Notes under the pieces: generated by a model | Told to the model about the DNA's origin: nothing | What the model saw: only the letters and a program-made list of their open reading frames with translations | Database searches by the model: none | Shown here: positions 45,706 to 54,620 of the stretch, one piece after another | Layout: each line of letters starts with the position of its first letter | Position numbering within the stretch: position 1 is the stretch's first letter | NCBI GenBank assembly: GCA_038501195.1 | Contig: JBBPUQ010000002.1 | Location: forward strand, 2,852,001-2,916,000 | Origin: Nemania diffusa | Taxonomy: Eukaryota > Ascomycota > Sordariomycetes > Xylariales > Xylariaceae | DNA length: 64,000 nt | Direction: 5' to 3' | Translations under genes and position numbers: made by a program

Positions 45706-47913
45706 TCAAAACAATATGATCTCGCTACAATTTCCGTCTGGGGAAGTACACATTTCTATACAGTCAACCATACTAGTTGGCCAGAATGTATGCTCGCCAA
45801 CCAACACTCGACCGCGATAGTCGTACGTAGAGATCCCGGTCGTTGATTCTCCGCGACGCGTTAAAGCTGCGGCAACCTTCAAGGATTGAAGAGATCCCAC
45901 ATCCGGCAGCATGGCAAGTGCATCGAATTCTAGCACTCCAATGGCTTTGTCCGAGGGTATGACTTTCTTGAGAATATCTCTATATCGAATAGTCACGGAA
46001 GCTCGATCTCTGAAAGAGGCAGTACGAGATAAGAGGATTATTTGATACTCTCCGCGTAGCCCGCCACCCGCCAAGCACTGAGAAAGTCGCGTTCTAGTTC
46101 CAGTAGCACAGCTATGTCTGATATCGGGGGTTTGGTCACTAGAGAGGAAAGACAAAGGAGCCCATCTGAAACCAGGGGATGTCATACGAGGAGCCGATGT
46201 GAAAATAATATCTCTCGGGATAGCCCCTAATGATTGGAAAAATAATTTCCGTTGTTCCTCGAGATCAGTTTCAGCTGCGAGGAGGGGTCTACAGTCCAGG
46301 GCAAGGAGGTCAGCAATAGCCACAACTTCGTCGCGTGCCCTTGATGTAGTTCGCAGCCGTAGCATGTGCAACATTTCAGCTAGATCTAGGTCCCTCTCAT
46401 ACTCAGGTACCATCGCACCGGTGTGCTTAAGGATTCTGAATACCTCCGCTGAGAGACTTTGAATGACAGGGTTGAAATCACGCTGAGATTTGTCAAATAT
46501 GGCATCATAGATATCCTTTGTGGTCGCCAAAGTGTTCTGAAACTGAAACACGAGGCGGCCAGGTAGGACTGCTTCGGGAAGGGTCCAAAGGCGTTGCATC
46601 CAGGGCGATGTTACTAAAGTGAGAAGAATAACCTCTAGTGGGGTTGACCTCGAATCAAACCGCTTCTGTCGGATATGAGAATCAAGGACAACTGTAGCAG
46701 CAGAGTGCTTATACGTTGTGTTCATTAGTAGTATGGCCTGAACGCGGGTTTGTTTTTCCTCCGGGACACAGAGAGAATCAATCCATATATAGCTGAGATT
46801 AAGAGCATATGCTCTCTCAAAAAGACTCGCAATGAGACAAGTCGGCAGGCCCTTCTCAGTAACACTCCCCATACCGTCTGACCAAACATGAGAGAACGCA
46901 ACATAGTCGATGGGATTTTCTGGTGAAGAGCTGGCGACCCCAATCTTGAAGCTTCCTAAACGCATAGCCAGTGAGGGGTCCTTTTCGTCGATGAAGAGGA
47001 CTGGGATTCTCCCTTGATTTATTAGATATGTGACTTCTCGTAATAGTGGTTTAGCATAGGAACAATCACATCCTAATACAGCATGGCGAGGTTCGTAAGA
47101 CGCCTCGTCTACATTGTATGCGATACAACGAAGAGGGGAGCAATCTTTATGGCTCCTCCAGTTAGGCTCTTTCCTGTTGAAAAACCGAGCATATTGCGCT
47201 ACTGAATATCGGTAGGTGAAAAGGACGCGCGACATAAACGGGCACCAACCATGGGCAACTAGCTGGTGTATCAAGCGATTCTCGCCCTCGGCAGTGTAGC
47301 ACCCTTTAAACCCGCGGTATAGAGCCCTCGACTCGGCCAAGAATGTCCTCTCACAGTTGATGGTCTCCCCAGCTAAAGTGAGAAGAATGCAGACATCGTC
47401 AACTGCGTCAGGCGGCTTACGTACCCCCACCGAACCGCCCCTACGAAGATCTTCGCCGTTTTCTTGCCAGTTGCCTAGTTTCAGGCACCAAAACTGCACT
47501 TCAGAAAGGATTTCGGATATCTCCTGAGCGCGAGCCCCCCTCTCTACAGTCGAAAGTGCCCCCAGCGAATCTCTCCAGGCCTTGAAGAGCGGATCGAGAA
47601 ATTTGGTTGATACAACGTGTTTTCCCTTCCTAATGCGGATAAAATCAGAGAAGTGAATGCGCTGCCTATGAATAGCCTCGAGCGCTCCCAGAAACAACCA
47701 GCTCTGGAGCATGGGCAAGGTTTCACTGCAGAACACGGCATCTATTCGACTACTTTTCAACTTCTGAAGTGCAGTTTGATCCCACCCACGCACGGCGGGA
47801 AATTCGTTGAAAGTGCAGACTTTATGTTCCTCGTGATCGAAGTCTAGCCAATGAAGAGGTACGAGAGGCTGCTCATCATATGCGTATGGCCCGAGGCTCT
47901 TGTAATGATCCAT
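45706..47913 (-). CDS. Divergent HET-domain protein with Cys/His-rich segment
   Basis: This intronless minus-strand gene encodes 735 aa. The HET core lies at about 336-412: IDYVAFSHVWSDGMGS, then NLSYIWIDSLCVPEEK and TYKHSAATVVLD. A later RLWTLPEAVLPGRLVFQF is the usual third HET block. Unlike the HET gene at 28.7 kb, the first motif is FSHVW instead of LSYCW. It is preceded by a Cys/His cluster at 255-284 (H255, C258, C263, H277, C282, C284) that could bind zinc. The N-terminal 250 residues are helical and unassigned. The protein belongs to a large, poorly characterised HET subfamily in ascomycetes. A role in non-self recognition is inferred from the domain only. Confidence 0.85.
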   Translation of the reverse strand: MDHYKSLGPYAYDEQPLVPLHWLDFDHEEHKVCTFNEFPAVRGWDQTALQKLKSSRIDAVFCSETLPMLQSWLFLGALEAIHRQRIHFSDFIRIRKGKHVVSTKFLDPLFKAWRDSLGALSTVERGARAQEISEILSEVQFWCLKLGNWQENGEDLRRGGSVGVRKPPDAVDDVCILLTLAGETINCERTFLAESRALYRGFKGCYTAEGENRLIHQLVAHGWCPFMSRVLFTYRYSVAQYARFFNRKEPNWRSHKDCSPLRCIAYNVDEASYEPRHAVLGCDCSYAKPLLREVTYLINQGRIPVLFIDEKDPSLAMRLGSFKIGVASSSPENPIDYVAFSHVWSDGMGSVTEKGLPTCLIASLFERAYALNLSYIWIDSLCVPEEKQTRVQAILLMNTTYKHSAATVVLDSHIRQKRFDSRSTPLEVILLTLVTSPWMQRLWTLPEAVLPGRLVFQFQNTLATTKDIYDAIFDKSQRDFNPVIQSLSAEVFRILKHTGAMVPEYERDLDLAEMLHMLRLRTTSRARDEVVAIADLLALDCRPLLAAETDLEEQRKLFFQSLGAIPRDIIFTSAPRMTSPGFRWAPLSFLSSDQTPDIRHSCATGTRTRLSQCLAGGGLRGEYQIILLSRTASFRDRASVTIRYRDILKKVIPSDKAIGVLEFDALAMLPDVGSLQSLKVAAALTRRGESTTGISTYDYRGRVLVGEHTFWPTSMVDCIEMCTSPDGNCSEIILF

Positions 47914-48312
47914 TCAGTGCTTCTTCATAGCGCCTTGCATCGGAAGTTAACGATGTATTTAGAAACATCGAATAGCTTACGTGCGTACAAGTACTTTAGG
48001 CAAGTGCCCCAGCACCACATACACATAGACAGACTAACCATATTCGGACCGCTTCATTATCTTGCGTGTACTTCTTTCCTCCTTTAAGAGGTAGATAGTG
48101 TACCTTCTCTACAACCACAGACACAGGCAGATATACGCGAGAGTACTGATCAAGTAGTTTCTCAATGTGAGCTTAGGAGGTATGCTAGGGTAGATTACCT
48201 GCATCTTCTTGTCCTACATTGATTTTCGTTTCCCACGCCTTCCTGACAGAAAACCTGCCAATGGTACCTGAAAAGTCCACAAGGGACCTTCAATCCTCCC
48301 CCTCGCCAGCCT
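47914..48312. other. Gene-free interval between two minus-strand genes
   Basis: This is the 5' flank of the divergent HET gene and the 3' flank of the secreted-protein gene. Nothing was recognised. Confidence 0.45.
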
Positions 48313-49168
48313 TTACTTAAAGTCGCACCAGTTCTTCTCAAAGCTGTCGATGCCGTATCCCTTCTTCCACTTGTTGGTTCGCCACCATCCAGCCACGGTG
48401 CCGGCTTTGCAGGCGTTCCAAATTTCGGCAATGGCTTCGAGTATCTGGTTGAGTCTGCAGTCGTTGGTACCACCCCAGTTGCAGACATAGGCTCTGGTAG
48501 TCTGCCAATAGTCACACTAGGAGAGAAATATGTGGATTAGTGAATGCAGTTGATTTCAAATACGAAAATGTAATTTTCATATGTTATCGGAAAGTAGGAG
48601 GCGGAAGGAAACAAGATGGGCAGCTTTCTCATGTATAGAGAAACCAAGACAGATAGAATAAGTGTGAAAAATATATATGTACTTACTCCAGACCAGTTTT
48701 CGCGAGGCTTCAATTTGCCGGCGGCACAGTGTTGGGTGAGTTGTGCTGCAGTGAAGGAAATTAGCTACAACTATCATCATCGATATCCCAAGTTCAAGTC
48801 GGACAATCTCAATGCATTAAAGGATATAAGAAGCTTTTTTAGGCGAGTTGCAGTTACTTACCCACAGCAGCCATGACAGACATGTAATCAAGGTGCCGGT
48901 CCTTGTGGCATCGGATTTCGCCTTGGGGAATAGAGTAGAGCTGCATATCATCGACGTGCTGTGAGTGGACCGTAACGTTTGTAATATCACGGGTTTCGTG
49001 AGGGGCGGCAGCGAGCTTGACGAGACGATCAACGAGTCTGAATGTCATCGGGTCGGTAACGCCCATCTCGTAGAACACGGTTTTCATGGTGGCAAGCTCG
49101 ACATGCTTGGTAGGCGAAGAGGCAACCAACGCAAGAAGCGAGGCGAGCATAAGAAAGAGGAGCTTCAT
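48313..49168 (-). CDS. Small secreted cysteine-containing protein (189 aa)
   Basis: There are three exons on the minus strand: 49168-48862, 48745-48687 and 48516-48313, with introns of 116 and 170 nt. The product starts with a clear signal peptide (MKLLFLMLASLLALVAS). The mature part of about 170 residues has seven cysteines, in HEIRCHKD-like, QHCAAGK, CDYW, YVCNW, DCRL, ACKA and WCDFK contexts, with the last three residues at the C-terminus. The C-terminal half is Trp-rich (WWRTNKWKKGYG, FEKNWC). Size, export signal and cysteines are those of fungal effector-like secreted proteins. I recognise no known family. The gene lies next to an A+T-rich gene-poor block, a common setting for such genes. 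Confidence 0.78.
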
Positions 49169-50391
49169 TGTGTATTGCTAGTAAATCTTGAGCTGCTGGT
49201 GTTCTTGGTTTGCGTTGTGACGTTGTTGTGACGAAAGGTGCCTGGAGTGGAAAATATGTGCAGAGAGAGTGTGTAGGAAAGTAGGCAACACAGGGCTTTT
49301 TATGCATAGCACATTTTAGTAGAAATGGCTAATATTCCATGTGCATTGATGCCTTTTCTCAAGGAAGTTGCGCTTTGGTGGATCAGGGAATCACTTAGTT
49401 ATGTATAATAAACTGCCCAGAGTATTAAGCAGTTCTGGTAACTTGTATCAATTTCGCGCCTACTGTTACAACTATAGCCTTCTTATTCAGCGTTTATCCA
49501 TTTATTGTAACTCTACCATCTTGACAGGTGTATATATTGATTTTATTGGGAATATTTACTAGCCTAATGATCTGACTTGGGTGTTGTTTAAAAGAAAGTC
49601 AAGTTGTTTAAAGAAATAGGTTGTTAGATATCTATTGCAGCTAGGTATTAAAAACGTGAACTCCGGTGCTTAGGTTAAATACGTGTATTTCAGTTATTGC
49701 GACTTTATAACTTAAGAATTAGAAACAATAAGAACAATACAGATATGAATAGAAATACATATTTATTAGGAAGGCAAGCTTGACCAGTACAGTATCTAAG
49801 GTCTAGGTTAAGCATTGTTAAAGCTAACATAGCAGGCGTAATATATTTAACACAATTGGATGTTATTAGAGCTGTAAAGAAAGCTTTATGCTGCTTATTA
49901 TAAGACAATTATCAACTATATACAGAATACTTTGACCTTGAGCTGTTAAAATATGCAGAATTAACTTCTGCTCCCGAGTTGCTATCAGTTGCAACAGTAC
50001 AAAGCCTTTAATACACAGCATTGATATAGAATCATATACACTAGAAGATGATGCAACTCCTACTATATGACTACAAGACGGGAGATTTCTTCTTAATGTA
50101 CTATATCAAGCAATTGTATAAAGGTTACACCGCATTAAAGAGGCCGTACTGGCAACCAACAACTCAATATTGAAAAATGAATATCAGAATGTTCCATGAA
50201 TCTAGTCAACAAGCTAAATCTGCCAAGATTTCCCAACCACGAGTGCAAATACAAGTATAAGTACAGGAAAGGCAAGTGGGGCGTAAGACTTCGAATATGT
50301 GCGTAGATGATTCATACTTAGAGGGAGAACCCCCGCTCGAGAGTCTGAATAGGCAGTCATCATCTTACCAACCTAAATAACTCATATCACA
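49169..50391. other. A+T-rich gene-free block (1.2 kb)
   Basis: This lies between the secreted-protein gene (-) and the GNAT gene (+). From about 49320 to 50280 it is strongly A+T-rich with no ORF over 70 codons. On the plus strand at about 49995-50190, stop-interrupted peptide-like stretches such as LQDGRFLLNVLYQAIV and RLHRIKEAVLATNNS suggest a decayed gene or transposon. Confidence 0.45.
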
Positions 50392-51156
50392 ATGGCAACT
50401 CCGGCAGTCCCAGAGAAAGACGAGGTTCTCGTCGAGGTTATCACCGATGTGCATGATTTCCCAGAAGCGTTCCGTTGCATCAGCGAAGCATTTGGCACGC
50501 AAACCCACGATGCGATCTGGGGCGCCTTCAACCCGGGCTGGGACACACCCGAGGGCCAAGCTGCGGGGGTAGAGCGCATGGTTCAGCGGTGGAGGTCGAT
50601 ACCGAACGACAACAAGGGCAACCCGCACACCATCTTCCTCAAGGCCACCCTCCCCGACCCCTCGCAGCCATCGCGGCGCGTCATCGTCGCCGTCGCCATA
50701 TGGGCCCAGGTGACCGCCGTCGAGGGGCACGGGAGTATCGCCTCCAGCGGCCTGGACAGCGTCACGGAGCTGGAATCTCGGTACCCGGGGGACGAGACCG
50801 AGCAGCGGTTTCTGGCGCAGGTCTGGCGCTCGCTGATCAAGCGGCGGCTCGAGCTCGTCGCGGCCAAGGCGACGGCGGACCCCCCCTGCGTCATGGCCCT
50901 GGACTCGTGCTCGACGCACCCCGCGTTCCAGCGGCGCGGCGCGGCGTCGAAGCTGGTGCAATGGGGCCTCGACGAGGGACGCCGCCGCGGGATCCCGGAC
51001 GCCGTGACCGAGGCCTCCAGCATGGGGCGGCATGTGTATGCGCGCCTGGGCTTCCAGGCTCAGGGACCCGATGTCCCGTATGAGGTCGATGAGGAGTTTT
51101 TGGGCCGCGAATTACCCCCTAATGTTTTTATGCTGTATTCTCGTAGTTCCGAATGA
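50392..51156 (+). CDS. GNAT-family N-acetyltransferase
   Basis: This intronless gene encodes 254 aa. The acetyl-CoA-binding motif A lies at about 167-200, with CVMALDSCSTHPAFQRRGAA containing the Q-x-x-G-x-A loop. It is followed by SKLVQWGLDEGRRRG. Motif B (ASSMGRHVYARLGFQ) is near 208-222. The N-terminal DFPEAFRCISEAFG segment is common in fungal GNAT enzymes that act on small molecules. The acceptor substrate is unknown. The gene is much G+C-richer than the A+T-rich block immediately upstream. The start codon has a good context (ATCACAATGGC). Confidence 0.9.
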   Translation: MATPAVPEKDEVLVEVITDVHDFPEAFRCISEAFGTQTHDAIWGAFNPGWDTPEGQAAGVERMVQRWRSIPNDNKGNPHTIFLKATLPDPSQPSRRVIVAVAIWAQVTAVEGHGSIASSGLDSVTELESRYPGDETEQRFLAQVWRSLIKRRLELVAAKATADPPCVMALDSCSTHPAFQRRGAASKLVQWGLDEGRRRGIPDAVTEASSMGRHVYARLGFQAQGPDVPYEVDEEFLGRELPPNVFMLYSRSSE

Positions 51157-52078
51157 TATAATACACGTTAACCTAAATGATCTCTATGTTGGTGAATCCC
51201 TGCGGGCTGATCTAGTTGGTGTCAGCGAGCAAACCAAAATGATAATCAGGTTATACTTTCTAAAAACATCATCAGCGGTAATCAGTAGGCTCACAATGGA
51301 TCTTATTTTATAGGTGACGTGACTAAAAAAATGGACAGTTTTTTAAGCAGGAATTTTTATCCAAACTATATCCCAAGTGCTAGGTACTCCATTCGGATTC
51401 AAGAAGACTTGTGCTGATCTTTAGGCCGCACCTATCCTGAGCCTCGATTCTTATTTTACCACGATGATCCTAGCCGATTAAGAAGTATGCCCTAAGACAG
51501 AGAGCCGTTGGATTGGAAGCTCCTAGTTGAAGTTGACTTGCTTAAGCTTATATGTGTAATTCCTATCACACAAAAAAACCGTATCATTCCAGTGAGTCGG
51601 GATTAATGGTATCACTTAGTGATACTGTTTCAGACACCGGGACAAGCATATTCTATTCGCAGCTACCTGGTCTCCTCCGGCAAGCTATGTGACGTCTTGG
51701 TTTGAATCATGGAGTACGAAGCTCGGAGTGCATGAATCGAACTTTTATCAATGCATATTGCCAGCGTAGCACCCTATTAGATGGACTAAGACATGCATGA
51801 CAGACGATGAACTTTCATTAATAAAGACCAATCTATCCGGCCAGAGTCGTCCTTCGTCTATCGTCCCACTCCGTATCAGGTTCTGAGCAGTTCCATCGCA
51901 GCAACCGTTACCACCGGATTCCCATATTCGTCATCTTGCGTGCCCTTCAGCTCTCCTAGCCAATGGAATGGCAAGATAACAGATATTCTCTCATTTATTT
52001 TGCGCGACGCCAGAATGATCATGCCTTCGTTTGAGGTACTTGTAAATGAAAAGAATGTTGTAAATCGGTAGAGGCCAC
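51157..52078. other. Gene-free convergent interval
   Basis: This is the shared 3' region of the GNAT (+) and thioredoxin (-) genes. No coding signal or repeat family was seen. Confidence 0.5.
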
Positions 52079-52599
52079 TTAGAGCAGGTCGGCGACTAGC
52101 TTCTTGATCGCGTCAGGTTTGGCTCCGACGACCTTACCGGACAGCTCGCCGTTCTTGAAGGCGACGAAAGTAGGCATAGCGGTGATACCGAGCTCCTGGC
52201 TGAGTTCAGGTAGGTCATCCACATCAATCTTGACGAAAAAGAAGTCCTTGAACTGCTCCTCGTCGGATATTCTGCACGGAATGCCATTAGCATATGCCTT
52301 GCCTTGCCTGTATAAAAGAGGAGAAGCGCAGCGCGCGCTACGACAGAGACAGTGTCGTAGTAATGACGGGGGCTGCTTACTTGGCAACTATAGGGGCAAT
52401 GGCCTTGCATGGGCCACACCAAGTAGCGAAAGCATCGACGATGACGACGGAATGCGTTTTCACGGCCTCGTCAAAAGCGACCTTACTGTCGGCAAACAAC
52501 TGTTAGTATCGGGGTCGTGGAAAAGACGGCGGCCGTAAGTGCAAAGGAGACAATGTGCACAGCAGGGCGCAGTTACCTCTCGATGTTGTGGACAGTCAT
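52079..52599 (-). CDS. Thioredoxin
   Basis: This is a small cytosolic dithiol-disulfide oxidoreductase. The exons on the minus strand are 52599-52577, 52485-52381 and 52271-52079 (106 aa, the classical length), with introns of 91 and 109 nt. The active site WCGPCK has its cysteines at 31 and 34. The buried Asp before it ([10 protein letters not shown]) and the cis-Pro loop ([13 protein letters not shown]) are present. [17 protein letters not shown] fits the standard fold. The second exon uses the acceptor GCCGACAG, since the earlier AACAG would break the frame. There is no signal or transit peptide. Confidence 0.96.
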
Positions 52600-54620
52600 T
52601 TTTGGTAAAGTAGTGTGAAACTGGCGCAAAGCGGAAAGGCGGTGGTGCTGACTGAGGGTTGGAAGAGCTGATCGTCTCAAAGTAAAACGGGCTGCTGCTC
52701 GAAAAGACATGGGAAAGGGAATCAAAAGTCGAGGAGGGGCAGGTGGGGGGGTTTTATGTTCTACAGCTTTGTACAGGGGATAAGGTTTAGATAGGTACAG
52801 ATGCTGGCGGAGAGGAAGCTTTGTAAGGATGCGCCCTTCTATAATTGGCGTGGTAGGGAATACAAATTAGGTAGGTACGTAGTCTAGATAGGGAGACACA
52901 CATGTAAAAGCCGTTTTCAATTGCTCGCAGTAAGTAAGTAGGTAGGTAGTGGTTTCTAGCTGTTAGATGCTACAGTGTACTGCTTGCCTCTCTACAGCTG
53001 TCTTGACTCTTGCGACATATTCGGTTAGGTATGTCTTAGGTAGGTAGACAGTGATGTCAGCCGGGCTGTGATTTGTCAGGGCACCTTAAAAATCCAAATG
53101 ACGCCATCCTTGTGCATCATGCACCAACTCGCCTCGGCTGAGTGAGGCTGCCGCCGACAACCGCACCGACCCTGACTCACTCAAATAGGTAAGCCAACTT
53201 GTGGCGTATTAACTGATGATTCCACATTGTTGCGATTCCTAATCTACCCCCTGATTTACTAGACTCTTCCACCCGTCAATTCAAATCAGTTTTCTTCCTA
53301 TAGGTGAACAGCAGAGTACTTGATAGATTATCAATCAATGCATAGCTTGGAATGAGTTTATTCTACTATATATGCTTCAAGAAATGGGTTGTTGATTGCG
53401 AGATTCCTCGGCACCATACCTACCTCCTAGTAAGGAGAAATGGGTACTGTTTAGATAGAACTCAGCTGTTAGATCCGTGCTCCGTGTTAAATGGAATAGC
53501 AACATTCAATTTATAGTTTTTGGGTCTTGGATTAGAAAGTACCTATCTAGGTAGTTCAAGTGACGGCACTTCCATGGCAGCGTCGTGGTAGCGCAAATAC
53601 TTTTTGGAAACAGATATAGACTGTGGGAATTAACATAAACAGAAGGGTCTCTAGAATTAGGTTCGCTAATGTCTATCAACATCGACGTGCCCCAGATCAG
53701 GCATGTAGTCTGGCGGAACTCAAACCTTTCTAGTAGCACGCAGACCGACCTGATAAACCATGCCTTCTCAACCAGGTTCACCAGTAACTGGCGCTGCCCA
53801 ATCGAGTGGATTTTTTTTCCAGACTGATTTCCTCCTAAATATTTTCTATTCGATCCTAGAAAAAACACACAGCCTCCCATAACACCGCACGTGCAGCCAC
53901 CTTGGCTGCACACTCAAAAACAAAGATGGGGTATTGAATCAGCCAAAGACCTGTTCCTGCAGCTAGCCCACTTGATGTTCATATCGAAATGTAAATTCGA
54001 ATTCCATCATGAGCCAGCCGAGGTGTTGTGTATGAATCCTTTTCCAGGCAAATCAGTACCTGAACTCCGGGCCGCAGTATGAAAAGCGATTGGTATCAAA
54101 TAAACTGCCGCGCAATAATTCACTGTATATCCGAGGCGAATAGAAAATAAGCCGCTCATATCATCCCTGGATGATATTGCGGAAGACGTATCGTACATGT
54201 ACCGCGATTTATGTATAAGGCCGTGTAACATGGCTAAGATTCATGGAATGACCTGGTACGAGATCCTTCAAAGCTCTGTGGCAAAGTAGGGTGCTATATT
54301 TGGATGCTTGATATGTATCAAATAGTTGGTGACGATTGAGTTGAGAAATGGCCAATTTTTGTCCTTGTTTTTAAATTTTTTTTTGGGCGTGGGAAAAATG
54401 GTTTGTGATGTGAGACTGAAGGAAATGTGGAAATGAGCGAATTCGGTCGGTGTTTAAACATAAGGAAAAGCCGTCGGAGCAGGTCGAGATCTGGGCGGGA
54501 GCCAAAACCTCTGAATTTTGAAAATTAAGGAAATGATAAATGGTTGGCCATTTTGGTTCTCAATTGTGCACTTATATCTGCTTGAATCATAAAGTATCCT
54601 GAATGGTAGCAGCCACATAG
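52600..54620. other. Gene-free region (2 kb)
   Basis: This holds the thioredoxin promoter (to about 53100, with TAGGTAGG words at 52790-53050) and the 3' flank of the next minus-strand gene. A 135-codon minus-strand ORF (53506-53913) has no motif and no homologous look. No gene was accepted. Confidence 0.45.

Noticed and set aside
37378..47913. Secondary-metabolite or nutrient cluster around the Zn2Cys6 regulator
   Set aside because: The neighbours are a Sur7/PalI protein, a cupredoxin protein and a HET protein; no backbone or tailoring enzymes are present.
53506..53913. 135-codon minus-strand ORF
   Set aside because: No recognisable motif, atypical composition, no plausible partner exons, and it lies in A+T-rich intergenic DNA.
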